Positions 52,914 to 62,379 of a stretch of 64,000 bases of DNA are shown here, piece after piece. The notes beneath the pieces are model-generated. The model did no database searches, was not told the origin of the DNA, and worked only from the letters and a program-made list of their open reading frames with translations. The DNA is from PNON01 sp964387025 (lineage in GTDB: Bacteria > Chloroflexota > Anaerolineae > Anaerolineales > Anaerolineaceae). Position numbers and translations under genes: made by a program. The stretch covers positions 1 to 64,000 of the forward strand of contig CAYLUZ010000012.1 in assembly GCA_964387025.1 (NCBI GenBank). The letters are read 5' to 3'. Within the stretch, counting starts at the first letter, position 1; each line of letters begins with the position of its first letter.

Positions 52914-54226
52914 GTGGAAGATACGAAAAGGCAAGACATTTCCTCTCGTCGATATGATCTCGTGTCAGCCGACCAAAAGCAGGCCGTCTTTGAAGCATTG
53001 ATGGGGAATAGTCCGGTTGCCTTTGTTTATATTGATCTTTTCGGAAACGTCATCACATGCAATCCTGCCTTCGAAGCATTATTCGGCTATTCATTGGAAG
53101 AATTGATCGGACAGGACATAGATCGATTTATTACAACACCCGAATCTTATGAAGAGGCTCGAGCATTAACCATCCGGGCAACCCGAAACACAGAAATTTT
53201 AAGGATGGTTTCTATTCGGTATCACCGCGACGGTAGTAGGGTGGAAGTGGAAAGCCAGGGCATGCCGGTAATTATCAAAGGGGAAAGTGTTGGCGTTTTA
53301 GCTCTATATCATGATGTAACCCATTTAAAAAATGCAGAAAGACTTGCAAATGATCTTTACACTTCATTTAAACTATTAATGGATAGTATTGATGCAGATG
53401 TATATGTATCAGATTTGACTACTTACGAAATCATTTTTATGAACAAGCACATGGAAGATAGTTTCGGATCAGCCCTGATTGGGAAAAAATGTTATGACAT
53501 GTTTAGAGGATTATCATCACCATGTCCAGATTGTACCAATAAATTGTTGATAAACTCTGATGGAATGCCCACAGATGGAGTGGTATGGGAAGGTCGTAAC
53601 CCAATTACAAATAAATGGTACAAAAACTCAGATAGAGCTGTTTATTGGAATGATAACCGTCTGGTGAGGTTACAAATCGCCACAGATATATCAGATATTA
53701 AGGGAGCTGAAAAGAAGCTTGAATTCATGGCCACACATGATGCATTGACAAAATTACCAAACCGGACACTTTTTCAAGACAGATTGGATCACATTCTAAA
53801 AGTGTCCAAACGGGAAAATTTACAATTCGCTGTGATGTTTCTGGATTTGGATAAATTTAAACAGGTAAACGATACATTTGGACACCAGGTAGGTGACCAT
53901 GTATTGGTTGAATCGGCGAGAAGAATGAATGCATTCGCGAATCCGATACTATTGCCAGGGTATCGGGAGATGAGTTTACATTTCTTTTAGAAAGGATCCA
54001 GAGTGAAGTAGAAGTAGAAGCAGTTGCTGGCAGGATTATTGATTCGCTCCACGCTCCCATTCTATATGAAGGATATCAAATACAAATATGCGCGAGTATT
54101 GGGATCTGTTTTTTGGGAGACTCTGGAACCGATGTTGACAAACTGATCAATAATGCAGACTATGCGATGTACCAGGCGAAGGGGTTAGGCGGAAACAGGT
54201 TTATTACATTTCATAAAATCCAGTAA
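52914..54226 (+). pseudogene. PAS-GGDEF protein with a frameshift
   Basis: A two-PAS, GGDEF-type signalling protein broken by a one-base loss near 53927. Frame 1 runs from a GTG at 52914 and holds PAS 1 (SPVAFVYIDLFGNVITCNPA), PAS 2 with DADVYVSDLTTYEIIFMNKH and CPDC, and the first half of GGDEF (THDALTKLPNRTLFQDRLDH, FLDLDKFKQVNDTFGHQVGD). Frame 2 continues from 53927 to the stop at 54226 with CIRESDTIARVSGDEFTFLL and NNADYAMYQAKGLGGNRFIT. The joint GG-to-G loss would restore RRMECIRESD. The active-site motif is SGDEF instead of GGDEF. It could be a true pseudogene or an assembly error. Confidence 0.85.
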
Positions 54227-54280
54227 TAAACCTGCCCTGTTGTTCGTAGAAATTGGGGTTTCTGAGTCGAAAATTTATAA

Positions 54281-54727
54281 CTATTTCGTTACATAACCCC
54301 GGCCAAGAATATAATCTTCCATACTGTCGATCGTGGAAGATTTTTCATCCAGCAAGTTCTTGACAACATCACCGATCGAAATGATCCCGAGCAATTCCTT
54401 TTCCTTTACGACAGGTAAATGTCGGATATGTTCTTTGGTCATCCACACCATGCATTCATCAAGTGTCTGTTCCGGGGTTACAGTAAAAACTTTGCTGGTC
54501 ATAAAATCTTTAACAGGGGAAATCAGGTTTCCCGATCGGGTTTCCGCGGTTTTTCTGGCAAAATCTCGCTCAGAAACAATCCCGCATATTTCTCCATTTT
54601 CCTCGACCACGAGGGCACCAACATTCTTTTTCGCCATTTGCATTAGTGCGTCAAGTATGGTTGCCTCAGGACTAATCGTCCATACTTTGCCACCCTTCTG
54701 ATTTAACAATGTGCTAACATTAATCAT
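54281..54727 (-). CDS. Two-CBS-domain protein
   Basis: A 148-residue protein made of a tandem CBS pair (Bateman module), which commonly binds adenosine nucleotides. The start is set at the ATG at 54727, preceded by GGAGGG; an earlier ATG would add 19 residues over the ribosome site. First CBS: TISPEATILDALMQMAKKNV with EENGEICGIVSERDFARK. Second CBS: FTVTPEQTLDECMVWMTKEH with IRHLPVVKEKELLGIISIGD. It is convergent with the broken GGDEF gene. A regulatory role is likely, partner unknown. Confidence 0.88.
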   Translation of the reverse strand: MINVSTLLNQKGGKVWTISPEATILDALMQMAKKNVGALVVEENGEICGIVSERDFARKTAETRSGNLISPVKDFMTSKVFTVTPEQTLDECMVWMTKEHIRHLPVVKEKELLGIISIGDVVKNLLDEKSSTIDSMEDYILGRGYVTK

Positions 54728-54862
54728 TTTACCCTCCCAGGGAATATAATTAGTTTCGTTTAAATAATTATATATAATATTCAACAGGAAATATCTTCAT
54801 GTATAACTTTTAGTCGAGTATTGGTGGATTTACCGAATCGTTTGCATTGATATACTTATAGC

Positions 54863-55285
54863 ATGATCATTGTTAACAATTCAATCCAAATCGATGAACG
54901 CGATATCCAGTTTGAATTTATCCGTGCCTCAGGTCCGGGCGGACAGAATGTCAATAAAGTAGCATCATCAGTCCAGCTTCGTTATGATGTCATGAATTCC
55001 AGCTCACTGGGACTTGAAGTCAAACAACGCCTGGTAAAACTTGCTAAAAACAGAATTACCGGAAACGGTATATTGATCATTGAAGCCAAACGCTATCGAA
55101 CCCAGGAACAAAACCGGCAGGATGCGATCAATCGATTAATTAATCTCATCCAAAAAACAGCAGAAAAACCAAAACAACGGATAAAGACAAAACCGACAAT
55201 CACATCAAAAGCTGTCAGAGTGGATGAAAAGAAACGCAGGGGAGAGATCAAAAGAACCAGGCAGTCGATCCCCGACGATTGGTAA
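54863..55285 (+). CDS. arfB: Peptidyl-tRNA hydrolase ArfB (YaeJ-type ribosome rescue factor)
   Basis: A 140-residue release-factor-like protein that frees stalled ribosomes. The catalytic GGQ is in IRASGPGGQNVNKVASSVQL (about residues 21-40). The C-terminal tail (about 105-140), with PTITSKAVRVDEKKRRGEIK and RTRQS, is Lys/Arg-rich and enters the empty mRNA channel. Length and order match ArfB rather than a truncated RF1/RF2. Single gene, upstream of gmd. Confidence 0.92.
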   Translation: MIIVNNSIQIDERDIQFEFIRASGPGGQNVNKVASSVQLRYDVMNSSSLGLEVKQRLVKLAKNRITGNGILIIEAKRYRTQEQNRQDAINRLINLIQKTAEKPKQRIKTKPTITSKAVRVDEKKRRGEIKRTRQSIPDDW

Positions 55286-55436
55286 GCGCTTGCTTGAATC
55301 AATCCTGAAATCTCTTCTACTTTCCAGGTGAAAAGGTGGTTTATAATTCAGGAAGATTGTTTATGTGAATAAGTAAAATATTCTGATTCAAATTCATTCT
55401 CACAGCTGTGGAAAACGGTGGGATAGGAGATTATAT

Positions 55437-56507
55437 ATGAAAAAGGCACTCATTACAGGAATCACTGGACAAGACGGGTCATACCTGGCCGAATTCCTGC
55501 TGGATAAAGGATACGAAGTACACGGACTGATCAGGCGGGCAAGTTCATTCAATACCCGGAGAATTGATCATATCTACAGCGATCCGCATAATAATGGCAG
55601 GAAGGTTCATCTACATCTGCATTATGGCGATGTTACTTCACCGGATTCTCTTGTTGATGTAATCTATAACATCCAACCGGAGGAAGTCTACCACCTGGCT
55701 GCACAATCTCATGTGCGAGTTTCATTCGACATGCCCGAGTACACAGGCGATGTTACCGGGTTGGGTACGATTCGTGTTCTTGAAGCTATACGAAAGAGTA
55801 AGATCAAGACCCGCTTTTACCAGGCATCTTCAAGTGAAATGTTCGGTGGTGCAAAACCACCTCAAACCGAAGAAACTCCTTTCGAACCACGCAGCCCTTA
55901 CGCTGCCGCAAAAGTATACGCATACTGGGTCACCCGCAATTATCGTGAAGGCTATAACCTGTTCGCTTCCAATGGGATTTTATTTAACCATGAATCACCC
56001 CGCCGTGGAGAAACATTTGTGACCCGCAAGATCACTCATGCCTTGGCAGCCATAAAAGCTGGAAAACAACAGAAACTTTACCTGGGCAACCTCGAATCCA
56101 AACGTGACTGGGGATATACACCTGAATTCATCGAAGTTCAATGGAAGATATTACAGCAGGAAAAAGCGGATGATTATGTCATCGGAACAGGCGAATCCCA
56201 TAAAATCCGTGAATTTCTGGATGAAGCTTTTGGTTATGCAGATATGGATTGGCATAAATATGTCGAGATCGATCCCCGTTACTATCGACCAACAGAAGTT
56301 GATTTCCTTCTGGCGGATCCGACCCGGTCAAAGCAAAGACTCGATTGGGAACCCAAAGTAAAGTTCCATGAGTTGGTTCGGATCATGGTGGATGCCGACC
56401 TTGAACTGATTGGATTAAATTGTCCCGGCGAGGGTAAAAAAGTAGTGAATGAAAAATTCTCCGGTTGGCACAAATGGGAAGACCAGGTTGTCTCGATGGA
56501 GAGATGA
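55437..56507 (+). CDS. gmd: GDP-mannose 4,6-dehydratase
   Basis: Makes GDP-4-keto-6-deoxymannose, the first step to GDP-fucose, GDP-rhamnose and related sugars. The protein has 356 residues, the usual length. The NADP site is ITGITGQDGSYLAEFLLDKG. HGLIRRASSFNTRRIDHIY is the Gmd-specific loop, SSSEMFGG holds the catalytic Ser/Glu region, and SPYAAAKVYAYWVTRNYR holds the YxxxK pair. NHESPRRGETFVTRKITHAL is also diagnostic. No epimerase/reductase partner is visible in the window. Confidence 0.96.
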   Translation: MKKALITGITGQDGSYLAEFLLDKGYEVHGLIRRASSFNTRRIDHIYSDPHNNGRKVHLHLHYGDVTSPDSLVDVIYNIQPEEVYHLAAQSHVRVSFDMPEYTGDVTGLGTIRVLEAIRKSKIKTRFYQASSSEMFGGAKPPQTEETPFEPRSPYAAAKVYAYWVTRNYREGYNLFASNGILFNHESPRRGETFVTRKITHALAAIKAGKQQKLYLGNLESKRDWGYTPEFIEVQWKILQQEKADDYVIGTGESHKIREFLDEAFGYADMDWHKYVEIDPRYYRPTEVDFLLADPTRSKQRLDWEPKVKFHELVRIMVDADLELIGLNCPGEGKKVVNEKFSGWHKWEDQVVSMER

Positions 56508-56553
56508 TCGGTCATATGATTCGTACAGTATAGAGGATCATGGAGGTCATTGA

Positions 56554-56841
56554 ATGGCAGCTTATGTAATCGTGGATATCGTAGTTAAAGACCAGAAAAT
56601 GTATGATGAGTATAAGTTATTGTCGCCAGCCACTGTGTCAGCGTATGGTGGGAAGTATCTTGCACGGGGCGGGAAAACTGAAGTCCTGGAAGGGGAATGG
56701 GTTCCAAACCGACTCGTGATCCTCGAATTCAACTCGCTTGAACAGGCAAATTCCTGGTTTAATTCACCGGAATATGCCCATCCAAAAGAAATGCGCCAGC
56801 TATCCACCAGAACTAATATGGTGGTTTTGGATGGAGTTTGA
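56554..56841 (+). CDS. DUF1330 family small protein
   Basis: A 95-residue dimeric alpha/beta-barrel-type protein of the DUF1330 family. AYVIVDIVVKDQKMYDEYKL, KYLARGGKTEVLEGEWVPNR and LVILEFNSLEQANSWFNSPE are typical. GGAGG lies upstream of the ATG. Members are often annotated without function; some resemble small monooxygenases. The gene stands alone between gmd and the valS leader. Confidence 0.85.
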   Translation: MAAYVIVDIVVKDQKMYDEYKLLSPATVSAYGGKYLARGGKTEVLEGEWVPNRLVILEFNSLEQANSWFNSPEYAHPKEMRQLSTRTNMVVLDGV

Positions 56842-56950
56842 ACAGAATACAGAAGTAGGTCATATTGAGCGAAGCGAAATCCGACAATATCAAGAATGTT
56901 AGCTTTCAGACTGACGCTCTCTACCCAACCTACTGCTTTGCAAATTATGC

Positions 56951-57190
56951 TATAATGGTTTTATTCCTCCGGGAGGAGTAAGAACAAAAAAGCGGATAGA
57001 GAAGGGCAGCCCTGGCTGAAAGCTCCCACTGTGATATTGTTCTGAAAGTCGCCTGGTTGTATTGCCGAAGAAATGCAAAAAGTAGACCGGCACGGCCGCG
57101 CCCGTTATTGCGCACCTGAGAGCGCCCTTTCTGGCGAATCGAGGTGGTACCGCGGAAGAATCAACCTTTCGTCCTCACGGACTGAAGGTT
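56951..57190 (+). promoter_or_regulatory. T-box leader of valS
   Basis: A tRNA-sensing leader. The promoter -10 is TGCTATAAT (extended, 56948-56956). The T-box element GAGGTGGTACCGCGG (57141-57155) contains TGGT, which pairs with an ACCA-ended uncharged tRNA. A terminator follows, with arms 57163-57174 and 57179-57190 joined by a 4-base loop and then a T-run. Uncharged tRNA-Val should favour the antiterminator and valS expression. The specifier codon in stem I could not be read with confidence. Confidence 0.92.
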
Positions 57191-57211
57191 TTTTTTATTA
57201 TTGGAGGAAAT

Positions 57212-59917
57212 ATGGCAGACATTGAAATGGCAAAGGCTTACGATTTCAAATCCACCGAACAACGGTTGTACGACTGGTGGGAGAAACAGGGATACTTTAA
57301 ACCAACCAACGATCCAAATAGACCCAACCATGATCCGACAAAAAAACCATTCGTCATCGCCATTCCGCCACCCAATGTCACCGGTGAACTGCACCTTGGT
57401 CATCCCCTTTTCGTTTCCATGGAAGACCTGATGATCCGCTATCATCGCATGCTTGGAGAACCTACTTTATGGATTCCCGGCAGCGATCACGCTGGAATTG
57501 CCACCCAACTCCAGGTGGAAAAAGATATCCTGCGGACTGAAGAGAAGACCCGCGAGGAAATTGGCCGTGAAGAATTTGTGAAACGTACCTGGGCGTGGAA
57601 AGAAAAATACGGCGGAATTATTTACAATCAGATCAAGCGCATGGGTGCCTCCTGTGATTGGGATCGCACACGCTTCACACTGGATGAAGGCTTGTCCAAA
57701 GCAGTCCGTGAGGCATTTGTGCGCCTGTATGATAAGGGGTTGATCTATCGCGGCCCACGTATGATCAACTGGTCACCCGGTTTAAAAACGGCTGTTTCAG
57801 ACTTAGAGGTCGAGTATTCAGAAGAGCCGGGTATCCTGTATTTTTTCAAATATATGCTTGCTGATGACAGCGGAGACTACATACCTGTAGCAACTACCCG
57901 CCCCGAAACCATTTTGGCGGATACCGCTGTGGCAGTCCACCCCCACGATCCACGCTACATGCAGTTCATTGGCCGCAAGGTGATCGTCCCCATTTTAGGC
58001 CGCGAGGTGCCTGTGATCGCTGACGAATATGTAGACCGTGAATTCGGTACGGGAGCCTTAAAGATCACCCCCGGGCATGATCCGAATGATTATGCAATCG
58101 GTCAAAGGTTTAATCTGCCGGTCCTGTCCATGCTGGATGAGAGCGCCCATGTAACCAGTACGGGTGGGCCATATGAAGGGATGGATCGATTCGCCTGTCG
58201 AAAAAAGATCTGGGCAGATATGACACTTGCCGGCCGGGTGATCAAAGAACAGCCTTACACCTTGAACGTACCAAGAACCCAGCGTGGCGGTGAAATCGTT
58301 GAGCCTATGATCTCCACTCAGTGGTTCGTAAAGATCAAGCCCATGGCAGAAGCCGGGATCGAAGCGGTGCGAAATGGAAGCATCACCATCGTTCCAGAAA
58401 GGTTTACGAAGGTCTACTACAACTGGCTGGAAAACATTCAGGATTGGTGCATCAGCCGGCAGCTCTGGTGGGGTCACAGGATCCCGGTATGGTATTGCCA
58501 GGATTGCGGTGAAATGGTTGTCAGCCGGGTGGACCCGACAGAATGCACCAAATGCCATGGTTCCAAACTGGAACAGGATCCGGATGTATTGGACACCTGG
58601 TTCTCTTCAGGTTTATGGCCTTTTTCAACCCTGGGCTGGCCGGAAGAGACACCCGATTACAAATATTTCTATCCAACCTCCATTCTTGAAACCGGTTATG
58701 ATATCCTGTTCTTCTGGGTCGCCCGCATGATCATGGATGGAATTGAGTTCACCGGCAAGCCTCCCTTTCACACCGTGTACCTGCATGGCATCATCCGCGA
58801 TGAACACGGGGTAAAGATGAGCAAGACCAAAGGCAATGTCATCGACCCGCTGGGAATTATGGACGAGATGGGTACAGATGCCCTGCGATTTACTCTGCTG
58901 GTCGGGTCTGCCCCCGGGAACGATATGAGCCTTAGCGCTAAAAAAGTGGAGGCTAACCGTAATTTCATCAATAAGATCTGGAATGTAGGACGTTTTGTGA
59001 TCAGCACCTTACCCAATGCACCTGAGAAAGCAAACTCACCTGCTCAATGGACACTGGCTGATCAATGGATCCAGACCCGGCACCACCAATTGGTTCGGGA
59101 TGTAAACAGGCTGTTTGATGCACATCAATATGGAGAAGCCGGCCGTCAGATCTATGAATTCTTCTGGAGTGAGTTTGCCGACTGGTATCTGGAGATTGCC
59201 AAACTACAGATGGCGGAAGGTGGGGACCGGGCATATTACACCGCCCAGACTCTGATGTCAATCCTGGATGCCTCTCTCCGACTACTACATCCCTTTGTTC
59301 CATTCATCACTGAAGAACTCTGGGGTAACTTGAAAACAACCTGCAAAAACCATCCATCCAACTTCGCCCCTAAATCCAGCTGGAGGGATGCACTGATGAT
59401 CTCCGAATGGCCAGAATCCACTCCTGAAACAGGTGATGAAGAAGGTCTATTACAGAATTTCATCCTGGTTATGGATATTGTCAGGGCGATCCGCAACTTC
59501 CGCACTGAGAAGAACGTCAAGCCTGGATCAAAGCTTGAGGCTCTGATCATCGGCGGGGAGAAGACTTCGATCCTTTCGCAGCAGGCAGGAACCATCGCTG
59601 CCTTGGCACACCTGGATAAAGAAAAAATATCCATCGCGACCCATTTAGAAAAGTCAGAAAATCAACCCGGTATGGTCGTATCCGGAGTTGAGATCTTCCT
59701 TACCCTGGAAGAAGTGATCAATAAAGAGGAAGAGCGGCAGCGTCTTGAGTCAGAGCTTAAGGATGTGCTAGTGCAAATTGAACGATTACAAAATCTATTA
59801 GGCAGCTCGTTTGCTGACCGTGCACCTGCCCCGGTGGTCGAAAAAGAAAAACAGAAACTGGTGGCTTTCCAGGATACCGCTGCAAAGTTGAAACAACAGC
59901 TCAGTACTATGAGTTAG
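57212..59917 (+). CDS. valS: Valyl-tRNA synthetase
   Basis: Class I synthetase of 901 residues, a normal ValRS length. The HIGH-type motif is PNVTGELHLGHPLFVSME, the CP1 editing domain has VATTRPETILADTAVAVHPH and FGTGALKITPGHDPNDYAIG, and the KMSKS loop is GVKMSKTKGNVIDPLG. A Zn-like knuckle (CQDCG and CTKC, about residues 430-450) is present. The C-terminal about 65 residues form the tRNA-binding coiled coil. GGAGG precedes the ATG. A T-box riboswitch controls it. Confidence 0.97.
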   Translation: MADIEMAKAYDFKSTEQRLYDWWEKQGYFKPTNDPNRPNHDPTKKPFVIAIPPPNVTGELHLGHPLFVSMEDLMIRYHRMLGEPTLWIPGSDHAGIATQLQVEKDILRTEEKTREEIGREEFVKRTWAWKEKYGGIIYNQIKRMGASCDWDRTRFTLDEGLSKAVREAFVRLYDKGLIYRGPRMINWSPGLKTAVSDLEVEYSEEPGILYFFKYMLADDSGDYIPVATTRPETILADTAVAVHPHDPRYMQFIGRKVIVPILGREVPVIADEYVDREFGTGALKITPGHDPNDYAIGQRFNLPVLSMLDESAHVTSTGGPYEGMDRFACRKKIWADMTLAGRVIKEQPYTLNVPRTQRGGEIVEPMISTQWFVKIKPMAEAGIEAVRNGSITIVPERFTKVYYNWLENIQDWCISRQLWWGHRIPVWYCQDCGEMVVSRVDPTECTKCHGSKLEQDPDVLDTWFSSGLWPFSTLGWPEETPDYKYFYPTSILETGYDILFFWVARMIMDGIEFTGKPPFHTVYLHGIIRDEHGVKMSKTKGNVIDPLGIMDEMGTDALRFTLLVGSAPGNDMSLSAKKVEANRNFINKIWNVGRFVISTLPNAPEKANSPAQWTLADQWIQTRHHQLVRDVNRLFDAHQYGEAGRQIYEFFWSEFADWYLEIAKLQMAEGGDRAYYTAQTLMSILDASLRLLHPFVPFITEELWGNLKTTCKNHPSNFAPKSSWRDALMISEWPESTPETGDEEGLLQNFILVMDIVRAIRNFRTEKNVKPGSKLEALIIGGEKTSILSQQAGTIAALAHLDKEKISIATHLEKSENQPGMVVSGVEIFLTLEEVINKEEERQRLESELKDVLVQIERLQNLLGSSFADRAPAPVVEKEKQKLVAFQDTAAKLKQQLSTMS

Positions 59918-59937
59918 TAAAAAATGGTTATTTAGGC

Positions 59938-59972
59938 AACCGGGGAAGTGAAAATAATTCACTTCCCCGGTT
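59938..59972. terminator. Hairpin between convergent valS and the molybdenum operon
   Basis: A 15-bp perfect inverted repeat (59938-59952 and 59958-59972, 5-base loop) centred between convergent genes. On the minus side a T6 run follows after about 12 bases. A two-way terminator is the natural reading. Confidence 0.7.
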
Positions 59973-60006
59973 AAGGTTTAACGTCGCGGCTAAACTATGT
60001 AACTAG

Positions 60007-62370
60007 TTAACTTTTCCGAATGGTTTTATTGATCAAAGCTTTTAACACCTCAATCTGTGCCTTATTCCTGGCAAGCGGTTGGGCATTGCTGACTGCCAGA
60101 TTGGCAGCTTCATTCGCCAGCAACTCTCCGGGCGCCTTGCCCTCCAATAGGTCTTCGACAAGCCGTGCTCTGATCGGTATAGGGCTGACAGCCCCTAACA
60201 CTACCCGGGAGTCATGGAAACAGCCATCCCTCATTGTCGATTTAAACGCGACACTGACAATGGGGAAGTCGATGGAGTTTCGAATTCGGAATTTAAGGTA
60301 ACTCTGCCGGCTTGCTAGTGAAGGAGTAGGAATCCATATCTCCTTGATCAACTCATCGTCTGCCAGTACTGTTGTGCTGTTTTCGCCGGCTGCAAATAGC
60401 TGTTCAGCGGCGAGGGTCCGCTGTGTTGTTAACACCTGTGCATCCAATGCGATCAGGGCAGTTGCTACGTCAGAACAATTGACCGCTACGCAGCCGCAGT
60501 TTGCGCAACGCAATGCTTCCACATCCACCGCTTCCTTTGTCAAATTTTTAAAGTCTTCAGTTAGTAGATTCCGATCGGATATTTCGACTTCAGGTGTGAT
60601 TACTCTTTCACTTGTGGCAAGAGCAGCTTTATTGATGACCAACGGAACTAGTCCTGTCGGTTTTGGATCTTTAGCCACTTCTTGACCGGCTAGGTAAGCA
60701 TCGATGGCAATCGCGGCTTCTTTACCGGATGCCATACCATGCACCACCGTAGCTGACCTGCCGGTGACATCGCCGCCAGCAAATATTCCGTCCATACTGG
60801 TTTCTGTCGATCCTTTTTCGGTGAAGACCATTCCCCGCTCAGTCTTGAGGGATGAGCCAACATAAGATAAATCAGCAGACTGGCCAATAGCCACCAGCAC
60901 CTGGTCCATCTCAACAGTGGTTTTTTGATCCACGTCAAAAGCAGGCGCAAAACGTCCTTCCTTATCGAAGACGGAAATGCAGCGAACGAATTCCATCCCG
61001 GCCAGTTTTCCTTCACGGTCAAGAACCCGCTGTGGACCCCATGATGGAAGTATCTCGATTCCTTCCTGCTGCGCCTGAACAATATCCTCAGGAATGGCGG
61101 GCATGGTCTCCAGGGTTTCCAGGCAGGCCATCGTCACGTGTTTTGCACCCAGCCGATGTGCGGTCAAAGCCACATCTACGGCAACACTTCCGCCACCGAT
61201 CACTAAAATCCGCTTACCCAGTGGTTTGGATTTTCCTGTCTGAACATCGATCAGGAATTCAAGGCCGGAGTCCAGCAGTTCACTTTTTTCCAGCCGTAAT
61301 TTCTTCCCATTCCAAAGACCGGTTGCGAGGAACACTCCATGGTATTTCTTTTTAAGGTCCTCCAAAGTTAGACCATTCAGTCCAATACCCTGGCTCAGTT
61401 CAAATTTGATTCCCATTCCCTTAAGGGCATCCACCTGTGCCTGAACAACAGCCTTCGGCAGGCGGTATTCCGGGATACTGTATTTGAGCATCCCACCTGC
61501 AACCGGCATCTGTTCATATACAGTGACAGCATGGCCTTGTTTCCTGAGGAAATAAGCTGTGGTTAGTCCAGCAGGCCCGGATCCCACTATTGCTACTTTC
61601 TTTCCCGATTCGACTTTGGGTGCCGGGTAGAATACAGCACAATGCTCCAATGCGTAATCTCCCAGATAACGCTCCACGTTTCGGATCGAAACAGGTTCAT
61701 CGTAATCGTACCGGTTGCAGGATTCTTCGCAATAATGCGAACAGATTCGCCCTGTGATCGCAGCCAGCGGATTTGTGCGCAACAAAATTTCAACTGCTTC
61801 TTCGATCTTGCCTTCACGGATTTTTGCCATATAGGCTGGTATGTCGTTATGGATTGGGCAGCCAGTGTTGCATGGGGCAGCACTTACGCACATGCCGCCG
61901 AAGATGGAATGGTAGCGATTCTCAGCGAATAATGCATCGCACCATTTACCACCCTTGCGCAGGCAGTCGAAGTTATTATCAGGATTGCGATAATACCAGC
62001 AGCGCGGTTCCTGGCAAAGATTACCGGCAATGGTAGCTACATTCCGGATCTGGGGGGAAGCCACACTGGCAGCAGCCTGAGCGAGCAGGGGGTAGGTTTT
62101 CTGAATCGAAGGATCTTTGGCAATGTCATTTAGGGTGGTAAGGGCACCGATCCTCACTCCGTCTGCTTCAGTTTTTACATAGCTAAAATCTTTCACAGGT
62201 TTAAGACCAATGAGCACCTGCGGTGGATTGGAATGAACGGCATCTTTGAGTAAACCCATTTGATCAGTGCCGCCCGCTACCACCGCTGATCGTCCTTTAT
62301 GTTCCTTAAGCAAGGACTCAGCCATCTGTAGATTATCTGCGGAGATATATTTCATAGGTTGTTGTGTCAT
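60007..62370 (-). CDS. Molybdenum hydroxylase FAD subunit with an inserted GltD-like NAD(P)H:acceptor module
   Basis: A 787-residue composite. Residues about 1-160 are the FAD-binding domain of CoxM/XdhB-type subunits (SAVVAGGTDQMGLLKDAV and NVATIAGNLCQEPRCWYYRN). From about 165 to 580 an entire glutamate-synthase-small-subunit-like module is inserted: Cys-cluster domain AAPCNTGCPIHNDIPAYMAK with ICSHYCEESCNRY, then KKVAIVGSGPAGLTTAYFLR (FAD) and GKRILVIGGGSVAVDVALTA (NAD(P)). After a Cys group (ALRCANCGCVAVNC) the FAD subunit resumes and ends with a CO_deh_flav_C domain. It should connect substrate oxidation to NAD(P) or ferredoxin. It follows the large subunit by 9 bp. Confidence 0.87.
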   Translation of the reverse strand: MTQQPMKYISADNLQMAESLLKEHKGRSAVVAGGTDQMGLLKDAVHSNPPQVLIGLKPVKDFSYVKTEADGVRIGALTTLNDIAKDPSIQKTYPLLAQAAASVASPQIRNVATIAGNLCQEPRCWYYRNPDNNFDCLRKGGKWCDALFAENRYHSIFGGMCVSAAPCNTGCPIHNDIPAYMAKIREGKIEEAVEILLRTNPLAAITGRICSHYCEESCNRYDYDEPVSIRNVERYLGDYALEHCAVFYPAPKVESGKKVAIVGSGPAGLTTAYFLRKQGHAVTVYEQMPVAGGMLKYSIPEYRLPKAVVQAQVDALKGMGIKFELSQGIGLNGLTLEDLKKKYHGVFLATGLWNGKKLRLEKSELLDSGLEFLIDVQTGKSKPLGKRILVIGGGSVAVDVALTAHRLGAKHVTMACLETLETMPAIPEDIVQAQQEGIEILPSWGPQRVLDREGKLAGMEFVRCISVFDKEGRFAPAFDVDQKTTVEMDQVLVAIGQSADLSYVGSSLKTERGMVFTEKGSTETSMDGIFAGGDVTGRSATVVHGMASGKEAAIAIDAYLAGQEVAKDPKPTGLVPLVINKAALATSERVITPEVEISDRNLLTEDFKNLTKEAVDVEALRCANCGCVAVNCSDVATALIALDAQVLTTQRTLAAEQLFAAGENSTTVLADDELIKEIWIPTPSLASRQSYLKFRIRNSIDFPIVSVAFKSTMRDGCFHDSRVVLGAVSPIPIRARLVEDLLEGKAPGELLANEAANLAVSNAQPLARNKAQIEVLKALINKTIRKS

Positions 62371-62379
62371 GATATCTCC

